5,782 nt of DNA from Rhizobiaceae bacterium (GTDB lineage: Bacteria > Pseudomonadota > Alphaproteobacteria > Rhizobiales > Rhizobiaceae). The notes beneath the pieces are model-generated. The model ran no database searches and was not told the origin of the DNA. It saw only the letters and a program-made list of their open reading frames with translations. Of the stretch, positions 1 to 5,495 are shown piece after piece (the first letter of the stretch is position 1; each line of letters begins with the position of its first letter). The translations under genes and the position numbers were made by a program. The DNA lies in assembly GCA_020696915.1 (NCBI GenBank), contig JAJFMR010000320.1:1-5782 (forward strand), written 5' to 3'.

Positions 1-591
1 GTCCAGCGCGTCGAGGCCGGCGGCGCGTGCGGCGAGCACCATCTGCAGCAGCCAAGGTGCCAGATAGCGGCGGTCCGGTGTCGAGGCGACGCCGGTCTCC
101 AGGATGAGATCGTTGGTTCCGGCCACCAGACAGTCGAGCCGCCGCCCTCCTCGGTTGCTGTCGAGTTCGGCAAATCCCCCCAGATTGAGCACCGCAAGGG
201 GGGTTTCGATCATCAGCCACAGGCTGAGCCAGTCCGGCGCGTCCATGCCGTCCAGCGCAGCGTCGAGGTCCCGTGCGTCGCCGGGCGTGCTCACTTTGGG
301 GACCAGCACGGCGTCGGCTCCGCAGGCGCAGGCCAGAGCCAGGTCATCCGGTCCCCATTCACTGCCCAGCGGGTTTACGCGAATGATGCGTTCCGGCCTG
401 CCCGGCGCCGGCTCCGGGAAATACCGGCGAATATTCTCCCTTGCCTCGGCCTTGAACTCCGGAGCGACGGAGTCCTCGAGGTCGAAGATCAGCGCGTCGC
501 AGGCGAGCGTCGCCGCCTTGGCGAGCGCCCGGACGTTGGATCCGGGAACGAAAAGCACCGAGCGTCGAGGGCGGCGGGAATCGGACGGCAT
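1..591 (-). CDS. CitE/HpcH-HpaI family CoA-ester lyase (aldolase), C-terminus cut off by window edge
   Basis: This gene reads 197 codons from ATG at 591 to the window edge without a stop. The family is usually about 270-300 residues, so roughly the last third lies outside. The N-terminus SVLFVPGSN (residues 11-19) is typical of citrate lyase beta-subunit-like proteins. Other family motifs are IFDLEDSV (35-42), RVNPLGSEW (71-79), a VPK lysine (99), MIETP (127-131) and GTNDL (158-162). In this TIM-barrel family the Glu of the IET motif (129) and an Asp near GTNDL (161) bind Mg2+, and the Arg (71) contacts the acyl-CoA or oxo-acid substrate. Family members cleave or form C-C bonds of malyl-, citramalyl- or citryl-CoA-like substrates; the exact substrate cannot be read here. 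The ATG has only a weak ribosome binding site, and a TTG at 627 is an in-frame alternative. It is transcribed divergently from the FAD oxidoreductase. Family assignment is firm; substrate is unknown. Confidence 0.88.
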   Translation of the reverse strand, partial: MPSDSRRPRRSVLFVPGSNVRALAKAATLACDALIFDLEDSVAPEFKAEARENIRRYFPEPAPGRPERIIRVNPLGSEWGPDDLALACACGADAVLVPKVSTPGDARDLDAALDGMDAPDWLSLWLMIETPLAVLNLGGFAELDSNRGGRRLDCLVAGTNDLILETGVASTPDRRYLAPWLLQMVLAARAAGLDALD

Positions 592-641
592 GGCGCGATC
601 TATGCCGCCTGCAGCGGTGACTGGCAAGGACTGCCCGGTGC

Positions 642-688
642 ACGGCGTTCGGACACGGCCGCGCTCAAGCCCATCGGCAGAACGCCGT
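642..688. promoter_or_regulatory. 9-bp inverted repeat in divergent intergenic region, candidate operator
   Basis: ACGGCGTTC at 642-650 and its exact reverse complement GAACGCCGT at 680-688 are separated by 29 bases. The element sits between two divergent genes, and its right arm touches a perfect TTGACA at 688-693. Such a position fits a regulator binding site, but a 9-bp repeat in GC-rich DNA can arise by chance and no regulator gene is seen in the window. Confidence 0.35.
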
Positions 689-716
689 TGACACGGGCTC
701 CCGGAAGCGCTTCGAG
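688..716 (+). promoter_or_regulatory. Candidate promoter (-35 only) for the FAD oxidoreductase
   Basis: TTGACA at 688-693 matches the sigma-70 type -35 consensus exactly. No convincing -10 box lies 16-18 bases downstream (around 710-717 the sequence is TTCGAG-like), so only half of the promoter is supported. The position would give a 5' leader of about 45 bases before the TTG start at 767. Confidence 0.25.
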
Positions 717-766
717 GTCGTTCTTGCCGCGCGCCATCCTGCGCACCGAACCCGGGAGAACAGCGC

Positions 767-1933
767 TTGCGCTATGATGTGGTGATCGTCGGCGGGGCGA
801 TCGTTGGAAGCTCGCTGGCCTGGTTCCTGCGCGAGGAAGGGTTTTCCGGCCGCATTGCGCTCATCGAGCGCGACCCCTCCTTTGCCCGGTCCGCCACGAC
901 CCTGTCCTGCGCCTCGATCCGCCAGCAATTCTCCGTGCCCCAAAACATAAGGCTGTCGCAGTTCACCCTGTCGCTTTTCCGGCGCCTCGAGGAGGAATTC
1001 GGCGCCGGCGCCGACATCGGCTTTCGCGAGAAAGGCTATCTGATCCTGGCCAGCGACGACGGGCTGCCGATCCTCGAGGCCAATCACGCCGTGCAGATCG
1101 CCGAAGGCGCCGACATCGTTCTGGAAAACGCGCCCGCGCTCGCCCGGCGTTTTCCATTCCTGTCCACCGAAGGCATCGCCGCCGGTTCGTTCGGACGCTC
1201 GGGCGAAGGATGGTTCGACGCGCATGCGCTGCTGATGCTGATCCGGCGGGCGCTGAAGGGAAGGAACATCGATTTCGTCAAGGGCGAGGTGACCGGCATC
1301 GACCGGCAGGCGGACGCCGTCACGGCGGTGCTCCTCGCCGACGGAAGCCGGCTCGAAGCAGGCGCCATCGTCAACGCCGCCGGACCGAATGCCGGCGCGG
1401 TGGCGGCAATGGCCGGGGTGCCGCTTCCCGTCGAACCTCGCAAGCGCAGCGTCTTCGTCTTCGAGGCACGGGAGAGTTATCCGGACATGCCGCTGATCGT
1501 CGATCCGACGGGCATCTACCTGCGTCCCGAAGGTGCCGTGTACATAACCGGCGGCGCCGATCCCGAAGCCACCGACGGCCCCGCCGACCCACTGGATTTC
1601 GACCCCGACTGGCCGCAGTTCGAGGAGATCATCTGGCCGCTTCTTGCCACCCGCATCCCGGCTTTCGAGGCGATCAAGGCGACGCGCGCCTGGGCCGGCC
1701 ACTACGACTACAACAGCTTCGACCAGAACGGCGTCATCGGCCCGCATCCGGAGATCACCAATCTTTTCTTCGCCAACGGCTTTTCCGGGCATGGGCTGCA
1801 GCAGGCGCCGGCCGCCGGCAAGGCGCTTGCGGAATTTCTGACGCATGGCGCCTACCGGACGGTGGATTGCTCGGCCTTCGGATATGAGCGCCTCGTCGAG
1901 GGCAGGCCGTTTCGCGAGCTCAACGTCATCTGA
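767..1933 (+). CDS. FAD-dependent oxidoreductase, DAO superfamily, FOXRED1-like
   Basis: This 388-residue protein starts with an FAD-binding Rossmann motif (VVIVGGAIVGSS, 5-16) and has the acidic ribose-binding residue Glu34 in LIERD. The second DAO-family dinucleotide-contact segment is IVNAAGPNAG (201-210). It then carries stretches that match my memory of human FOXRED1 closely: IRQQFSVPQNIRLS (51-64), GEGWFDAHALL (146-156), LPVEPRKR (220-227), FDQNGVIGPHP (318-328) and FSGHGLQQAP (339-348). It also ends in a comparable short ...NVI tail. The DAO fold covers sarcosine, dimethylglycine and D-amino acid dehydrogenases; in mitochondria FOXRED1 helps assemble respiratory complex I. The bacterial substrate is unknown. 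The start is TTG at 767, with GGGAG at 754-758 placed 8 bases upstream and no ATG or GTG that would keep the nucleotide-binding motif. There is no signal peptide, so it is probably cytoplasmic. It is divergent from the CitE-like gene and just upstream of the broken leuD. Confidence 0.9.
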   Translation: MRYDVVIVGGAIVGSSLAWFLREEGFSGRIALIERDPSFARSATTLSCASIRQQFSVPQNIRLSQFTLSLFRRLEEEFGAGADIGFREKGYLILASDDGLPILEANHAVQIAEGADIVLENAPALARRFPFLSTEGIAAGSFGRSGEGWFDAHALLMLIRRALKGRNIDFVKGEVTGIDRQADAVTAVLLADGSRLEAGAIVNAAGPNAGAVAAMAGVPLPVEPRKRSVFVFEARESYPDMPLIVDPTGIYLRPEGAVYITGGADPEATDGPADPLDFDPDWPQFEEIIWPLLATRIPAFEAIKATRAWAGHYDYNSFDQNGVIGPHPEITNLFFANGFSGHGLQQAPAAGKALAEFLTHGAYRTVDCSAFGYERLVEGRPFRELNVI

Positions 1934-2042
1934 GCCGGCGTGGGCCTACCGCGGGCCGGCGGCCGCCGTGCCGCCGATGTGACGGGTCTTTGCTTCCCGC
2001 GCCTTCCCGTGTAGAGCGGGGCATCGAAAACGCGTCACGTTC

Positions 2043-2504
2043 ACCGAGGACGGACGTGAAAACCCCGATTTCGTCCTCAACAAGCCGGCGTACCGCAAGG
2101 CGCAGATCCTCGTGGCCGGCGACAATTTCGGCTGCGGGTCGTCGCGCGAGCATGCGCCCTGGGCGCTTCTCGATTTCGGCATCCGCTGCGTGATCTCGAC
2201 CAGCTTCGCCGACATTTTCTACAACAACTGCTTCAAGAACGGCATTCTGCCGGTCACCGTCAGCCCCGAGGATCTGGAGAAGCTGATGGACGACGCCTCG
2301 CGGGGCGCCAACGCCACGCTGACCGTGGATCTCGAGGCGAAGGAAATCCGCGGGCCCGACGGCGGCGTCGTCAGATTCGACGTCGACGACTTCAAGCGCC
2401 ACTGCCTGCTGAACGGGCTGGACGACATCGGGCTGACGCTCGAAAAGGCGCCGGCCATCGAGTCCTACGAACGGCGGATCGCCGACATCCGCCCCTGGGC
2501 CTGA
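2043..2504 (+). pseudogene. leuD: 3-isopropylmalate dehydratase small subunit (LeuD), 5'-truncated
   Basis: LeuD pairs with LeuC to isomerise 2- and 3-isopropylmalate in leucine biosynthesis. From about 2043 the frame reads TEDGRENPDFVLNKPAY, then the swivel-domain motif GDNFGCGSSREHAPWALLDFG (2115-2177), and runs intact to TGA at 2502. Full-length LeuD is about 200 residues; here about 153 family-like residues remain. The first 45-50, including the conserved DTDxIIPK segment, are missing. Going upstream in frame, the sequence becomes unrelated before 2040 and meets a TGA at 1980-1982, with no ATG, GTG or TTG in between. The first possible start is GTG at 2112, inside the conserved ILVAGDNFGCG strand, with some 23 family-like codons left untranslated ahead of it. 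I searched the other two frames of 1934-2040 by eye for the missing N-terminus and did not find it, so a simple frameshift does not explain it. A 130-residue product from 2112 is possible but probably inactive. Confidence 0.82.
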
Positions 2505-2539
2505 AACCGGGCGCTGCTGCATCCGGGGCTGGACGGACC

Positions 2540-2555
2540 GCCGCCGGAAGGCGGC
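2540..2555 (+). other. GC stem-loop with GNRA-type tetraloop upstream of the RidA gene
   Basis: GCCGCC, GGAA, GGCGGC forms a perfect 6-bp stem closed by a GGAA (GNRA) tetraloop, between the leuD stop (2504) and the RidA ribosome binding site (GAGG, 2565-2568). No T-run follows, so it is not a typical intrinsic terminator. It could be an mRNA stabilising or processing element, or chance in GC-rich sequence. Confidence 0.4.
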
Positions 2556-2571
2556 CGCAGCGTCGAGGATA

Positions 2572-2961
2572 ATGGCCATGCGAAAGCTCGTCTCGACCGG
2601 CTCGCCCTTCGAAAGAACTGCCGGCTATTCGCGCGCCGTGGCCGAGGGCGACTGGTGCTTCGTGGCCGGCACGACCGGCTACGACTACGCCACGATGACG
2701 ATGCCCGACAGCGTCGAGGAGCAGGCCCGAAACTGCCTTTCCACGATCGCGCGGGCGCTGGGCGACGCCGGTTTCGAAATGGCGGACGTGGTCCGGGCGC
2801 GCTACTACGTCACGGAGCGCGAATTCGTGTTCCGGGTCTACCCCGTTCTCGGCGCACATTTCGGCGCCATCCGTCCAGCCGCGACGATGATCGTGTGCGG
2901 CCTGGCGGAACCTGAAATGAAGATCGAGATAGAGGTCACGGCGCTGCGCCGCAGAGCCTGA
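2572..2961 (+). CDS. RidA/YjgF/UK114 family protein (reactive intermediate deaminase-like)
   Basis: The product is 129 residues, the usual length for the family. The N-terminal KLVSTGSPFE and GYSRAV segments and the block GDWCFVAGTTGYDY (26-39) are typical. So are QARNCLSTIARALGDAGFEMADVVRARYYV (51-80, the helix plus strand) and the end block IRPAATMIVCGLAEPEMKIEIEVTAL (100-125). Arg101 in the RPA motif corresponds to the carboxylate-binding Arg105 of E. coli RidA, and Glu121 to its conserved acidic residue. RidA proteins are cytoplasmic trimers that hydrolyse enamine/imine intermediates made by PLP enzymes such as threonine dehydratase, which would fit its place beside branched-chain amino acid genes. 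Many Rid subfamilies have other or unknown substrates. ATG at 2572 lies only 3 bases after GAGG (2565-2568); ATG at 2578 has a better 9-base spacing and may be the true start. Confidence 0.9.
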   Translation: MAMRKLVSTGSPFERTAGYSRAVAEGDWCFVAGTTGYDYATMTMPDSVEEQARNCLSTIARALGDAGFEMADVVRARYYVTEREFVFRVYPVLGAHFGAIRPAATMIVCGLAEPEMKIEIEVTALRRRA

Positions 2962-3113
2962 GACGACCGGCCGGCATTGACGGCCGCCCCAACGGCGCCA
3001 GGGCTGAGACCGACCGGTTTCGCTTGCGCCGCCGCGCCCTGCCGCTTAGAGCGTTTTACCGGTAGGCCGCTCCGGCGGTTCGGGCAATTTCAAGCGTATC
3101 CGAAGGACTTTCC

Positions 3114-4217
3114 ATGGCGTCGAAGAAGCTCTTCCTCCTGGCCGGCGACGGCATCGGCCCCGAGGCCATGGCCGAGGTCAAGAAGCTCATTTCCGCCATG
3201 AACCGCGAGATGGACGCCGGTTTCGAGACCGAGGAGGGTCTTGTCGGGGGCTGCGCTTATGACGCACACGGCAAGGCCATCTCCGAGGCCGACATGGCGC
3301 GGGCGCTTGCCGCCGACGCGGTCCTGTTCGGGGCCGTCGGCGGGCCGAAATGGGACACAGTGGCCTATGACGTCCGCCCTGAGGCCGGGCTGCTCAGGCT
3401 GCGCAAGGATCTGGAGCTGTTCGCCAATTTGCGGCCTGCCATCTGCTATCCGGCGCTTGCCGGCTCTTCCTCGCTGAAGCGGGAGGTGGTCGAAGGCCTG
3501 GACATCCTGATCGTCCGCGAACTAACCGGCGGTGTCTATTTCGGCGAGCCGAAGGAGATCGTCGATCTTGGCAACGGCCAGAAACGCGCCATCGACACCC
3601 AGGTCTACGATACGTTCGAGATCGAGCGGATCGGCGCCGTCGCCTTCGAGCTTGCCAGGACCCGCAGCAACAAGGTCTGCTCGATGGAAAAGAACAATGT
3701 CATGAAGTCGGGCGTGCTGTGGAAGGAGGTCGTTGCGGCGACGCATCGGGCGCGCTATGCCGATGTCGAGCTCAGCCACATGCTGGCAGATGCCGGCGGC
3801 ATGCAGCTGGTGCGCTGGCCGAAGCAGTTCGACGTCATCGTCACCGACAATCTGTTCGGCGACATGCTGTCGGACGTCGCCGCGATGCTGACGGGATCGC
3901 TCGGCATGCTCCCCTCGGCATCGCTCGGCAGCCCCGATCCGCTGACCGGCAAGCGCAAGGCGCTCTACGAGCCGGTGCACGGCTCCGCCCCCGACATCAC
4001 CGGCCAGGGCGTCGCCAACCCGATCGCCATGATCGCCTCGTTCGCCATGTGCCTGCGCTACTCCTTCGCCATGGCCCCGGAGGCCGACCGGCTCGAAGCC
4101 GCGATCGCCGCGGTTCTCGACGACGGGCTGCGCACCAGCGACATCGCGCCGCCCGGTGCGGCCCGGGTCGGCACCGCCGCGATGGGCGACGCCATCATCG
4201 GGAAATTCCTGGGCTGA
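3114..4217 (+). CDS. leuB: 3-isopropylmalate dehydrogenase
   Basis: LeuB oxidatively decarboxylates (2R,3S)-3-isopropylmalate with NAD+ to 4-methyl-2-oxopentanoate in leucine biosynthesis. The 367-residue length is normal. Visible family motifs are LLAGDGIGPE (8-17) and LLRLRKDLELFANLRP (93-108, the substrate-binding arginines). RELTGGVYFGEP (135-146) carries the catalytic Tyr (142) and NVMKSGVLW (195-203) the catalytic Lys (198). DVIVTDNLFGDMLSD (240-254) has the Mg2+-binding Asp residues, and EPVHGSAPDITGQGVANP (286-303) is the NAD adenine-binding loop. Nothing is missing, and sequence details such as MLADAGGMQLVR and GDMLSDVAAMLTGSLGM match the rhizobial form. The start ATG has GAAGGA at 3102-3107, six bases upstream. 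A 152-base gap with no clear promoter separates it from the RidA gene; it contains a TACCGGTA palindrome at 3057-3064. The gene ends 20 bases before the stop of a convergent membrane-protein gene, with no obvious shared terminator. Confidence 0.98.
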   Translation: MASKKLFLLAGDGIGPEAMAEVKKLISAMNREMDAGFETEEGLVGGCAYDAHGKAISEADMARALAADAVLFGAVGGPKWDTVAYDVRPEAGLLRLRKDLELFANLRPAICYPALAGSSSLKREVVEGLDILIVRELTGGVYFGEPKEIVDLGNGQKRAIDTQVYDTFEIERIGAVAFELARTRSNKVCSMEKNNVMKSGVLWKEVVAATHRARYADVELSHMLADAGGMQLVRWPKQFDVIVTDNLFGDMLSDVAAMLTGSLGMLPSASLGSPDPLTGKRKALYEPVHGSAPDITGQGVANPIAMIASFAMCLRYSFAMAPEADRLEAAIAAVLDDGLRTSDIAPPGAARVGTAAMGDAIIGKFLG

Positions 4218-4237
4218 ATCGGTTCGGTGCTGCCCGG

Positions 4238-4702
4238 TCAGACGAAGCCGATGAAGCGGCCGCATAGCAGCACCGATGACCAGAGCACGATCGAGGCGAG
4301 CGCCGCGGCACGCAAGCCCGCCGCCGTGACCTCACCGTCGCTTCGCCCGCGTTGAAGGGCGACGAAACCGAGGAAGTTGGCGAGAGCGGCGGCGATCAGG
4401 CCCATTTTCAGGAGAAAGACCGGCATCGTCGCGTACTCGGACGCCCTGACCGAAAACAGCGTCAGTCCGGTCAGCGCCGCCACGGCGAAGGCCAGGACGG
4501 CGATCCGCCGGAAGGTCGAGACGAATTCCGCCTTGGGCAGAGCGGCGAACGCCCCGAGGAGGCGGAGATCGAGCAGCACGACGCTGGTCAGCAGCGCGCC
4601 GATTGCGGCGATATGCAGGGCGTTGACGATCGGGTAGGCGTAGAACGAGGCCTTCAGCAGACGGACCGGGCCGATCTGCTCGATGGCATCGAAAAATTCC
4701 AT
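4238..4702 (-). CDS. Small four-helix inner-membrane protein, DUF6644-like
   Basis: This 154-residue protein has four clear hydrophobic segments, at about 23-50, 66-86, 94-117 and 128-148. The first carries YPIVNALHIAAIGALL (23-38) followed by a DLRLLG motif (45-50), which recalls proteins annotated DUF6644. His30 lies inside helix 1, and Lys99 and Asn109 are in or near helix 3. No enzymatic function is established to my knowledge. The start ATG at 4702 is 12 bases after the stop of the DUF6152-type gene on the same strand, so the two are almost certainly co-transcribed; its own ribosome binding site is poor, which is compatible with translational coupling. The charged loop at 118-126 between helices 3 and 4 suggests a cytoplasmic side. 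Family name is from memory and moderate in certainty; the membrane topology is clear. Confidence 0.8.
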   Translation of the reverse strand: MEFFDAIEQIGPVRLLKASFYAYPIVNALHIAAIGALLTSVVLLDLRLLGAFAALPKAEFVSTFRRIAVLAFAVAALTGLTLFSVRASEYATMPVFLLKMGLIAAALANFLGFVALQRGRSDGEVTAAGLRAAALASIVLWSSVLLCGRFIGFV

Positions 4703-4714
4703 GCGAAGCGCGGA

Positions 4715-5092
4715 TCAGGCGGGCGGCGCCATGTCGGGATAGACGTCGTAGGTCTTGCCGCCGATGACCAGGCGAACCGCTTTCATGCGCCTTTCGTTCG
4801 AATCGCGCGAGCGATGGCCGATCGCCGTCACCTCGTCGCCCTTCTTCGCCACGTCCTCGGTAAAGCCGGCGGCGATGGTGCGCGACGGCGGCGCCAGTTC
4901 GACCCGCCACGTCTCGCCTTCGACGTCGACGTCGAGCGTCGCATGCGGGTTGCCGATGTAGATCTCGGCGATCACCCCTTCGAGCTCGAAGAAGCCGTCC
5001 GCTGTCCATGCCCAGCCGTGGTGCGAGAGCGCCGGGATTGCGGCCAAGACCAGAAGAAGCGCGGCAAGGCCGCCTCGAAGGAACATCTGCAT
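4715..5092 (-). CDS. Secreted DUF6152-family protein with His-His mature N-terminus
   Basis: From ATG at 5092 the product is 125 residues. Residues 1-23 form a signal peptide: MQMFLRGG, then a hydrophobic core LAALLLVLAAIP, then ALS as the -3 to -1 signal peptidase I site. Cleavage would leave HHGWAW at the mature N-terminus (His24, His25). The body has the DUF6152 pattern: LEGVIAEIYIGNPHATLDVDV (37-57, with NPH at 48-50), WRVELAPPS (62-70), GDEVTAIGHRS (85-95) and a KTYDVYPD end (113-120). It is probably a small periplasmic beta-rich domain; no function is established. The ATG at 5092 is chosen because an upstream in-frame TTG (5152) overlaps the likely -35 box and would bury the signal peptide. 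AAAAGG lies about 9 bases before the chosen ATG. It is the first gene of a two-gene operon with the membrane protein downstream. Confidence 0.85.
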   Translation of the reverse strand: MQMFLRGGLAALLLVLAAIPALSHHGWAWTADGFFELEGVIAEIYIGNPHATLDVDVEGETWRVELAPPSRTIAAGFTEDVAKKGDEVTAIGHRSRDSNERRMKAVRLVIGGKTYDVYPDMAPPA

Positions 5093-5124
5093 TGCGTCAT
5101 GCCTTTTCCGTTCTTCCAGGTCGG

Positions 5125-5152
5125 ACGCTACGATGAAAAACCGAAGCGTCAA
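5125..5152 (-). promoter_or_regulatory. Candidate promoter for the DUF6152/membrane-protein operon
   Basis: On the minus strand TTGACG (5152-5147) is followed after 16 bases by TAGCGT (5130-5125). The -35 box is good and the -10 box is weak, as is common in alphaproteobacteria. Transcription would start about 25-30 bases before the ATG at 5092. Confidence 0.35.
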
Positions 5153-5197
5153 ATCACTTCCCGATGAGCGCCGCTCGGTCGGCCGGCAGGGCGGCCT

Positions 5198-5215
5198 GGT
5201 TCGTCCGGTTCGTCC
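5198..5215. repeat. Short tandem duplication
   Basis: GGTTCGTCC occurs twice head to tail (5198-5206 and 5207-5215), just upstream of the candidate asd-leader promoter. It could be a regulator half-site pair or simple slippage; no function can be assigned. Confidence 0.45.
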
Positions 5216-5221
5216 GAAGAA

Positions 5222-5249
5222 TTGACTCTTTTCTCAAAGCGCGTAAGAA
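5222..5249 (+). promoter_or_regulatory. Candidate promoter for the asd leader and asd
   Basis: TTGACT at 5222-5227, a 16-base spacer and TAAGAA at 5244-5249 resemble a sigma-70 type promoter with a good -35 and a partial -10. Transcription would begin near 5256, a few bases ahead of the GGAG ribosome binding site (5263-5266) of the small leader ORF and about 240 bases ahead of asd. Confidence 0.4.
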
Positions 5250-5273
5250 GCCCAGCCGTTGCGGAGCTGTTTC

Positions 5274-5390
5274 ATGCGCGGCCTTGTTATGGCGCTTCTG
5301 GCATTCGACGTCCCCGGCCTCTGCGCCGGACGCGCCGGCGCGTCTCTCCGTTCCACCAAAACGGCCGCCAAAACGACCAGAATGGTCTGA
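5274..5390 (+). CDS. Candidate 38-residue leader peptide of asd, Thr/Lys/Met-rich at its end
   Basis: ATG at 5274 is preceded by GGAG (5263-5266) with 7-base spacing, and the frame ends at TGA 5388-5390. The peptide begins MRGLVMALLAF and ends with residues 27-38 STKTAAKTTRMV. In the last eleven codons there are four Thr, two Lys and one Met codon. These are three end products of the aspartate pathway that Asd serves. A leader ORF with regulatory codons, between a candidate promoter and alternative stem-loops ahead of the biosynthetic gene, matches the design of known amino-acid attenuators such as thrL. The stop lies 105 bases before the asd ATG. What argues against it is that the ORF is short, the downstream hairpins lack a T-run, and I do not know of an asd leader peptide in this group. 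It may also be a chance ORF. Confidence 0.45.
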   Translation: MRGLVMALLAFDVPGLCAGRAGASLRSTKTAAKTTRMV

Positions 5391-5409
5391 CTGCCCTGGC
5401 CTTCTCGCC

Positions 5410-5463
5410 CTCTCCCCGGGTTCGGCCTGGGGAGGGCCCGCAAGTGCCGGCGGCCCTCCGGCA
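5410..5463 (+). promoter_or_regulatory. Overlapping, mutually exclusive stem-loops in the asd leader
   Basis: Three stems overlap. Stem A pairs CTCTCCCC (5410-5417) with GGGGAGGG (5429-5436), with one G-T wobble. Stem B pairs GGAGGGCC (5431-5438) perfectly with GGCCCTCC (5452-5459). Stem C pairs TGCCGG (5445-5450) perfectly with CCGGCA (5458-5463). B excludes both A and C, while A and C can coexist, giving a two-state switch on paper. No run of T follows C, so control by an intrinsic terminator is not supported; translational or Rho-linked control would be needed. Stem A also resembles the short CCCTCTCCCC/GGGGAGGG palindromic repeats scattered between genes in many proteobacteria, which is the main alternative. 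Confidence 0.45.
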
Positions 5464-5495
5464 AGCAAACGGGCGGAGAGCGAAGGAGAAGTTCC

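Noticed and set aside
665..1846. Long minus-strand reading frame (393 codons) opposite the FAD oxidoreductase
   Set aside because: It is low-complexity, Arg/Gly/Asp-rich and has no family motifs; it is the antisense shadow of a strongly supported gene in GC-rich DNA.
2112..2504. GTG 2112 as a genuine start of a short functional LeuD
   Set aside because: Family-like codons continue upstream of it for about 23 positions, so it is an internal codon; kept only as a possible fallback start.
2962..3113. Leucine leader peptide or attenuator upstream of leuB
   Set aside because: No short ORF with a run of Leu codons and a good ribosome binding site is visible; only a TACCGGTA palindrome at 3057-3064 stands out.
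4218..4237. Shared bidirectional terminator between leuB and the membrane-protein gene
   Set aside because: The 20 bases between the convergent stops have no convincing hairpin or T-run.
3522..4265. Minus-strand reading frame of 247 codons opposite leuB
   Set aside because: leuB is complete and conserved on the plus strand; the antisense frame has no recognisable domain.
5093..5152. TTG at 5152 as the start of the DUF6152-type protein
   Set aside because: The TTG is part of the candidate -35 box and would place a charged 20-residue extension before a normal signal peptide.
4352..5167. Plus-strand reading frame of 271 codons across the two minus-strand genes
   Set aside because: Its composition is charged and repetitive (His, Arg, Asp, Gly) without motifs, whereas the minus strand gives a clean membrane protein and a signal-peptide protein.
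5391..5495. Lysine riboswitch or intrinsic terminator ahead of asd
   Set aside because: I see no lysine-riboswitch core motifs, and no T-run follows any of the stems.
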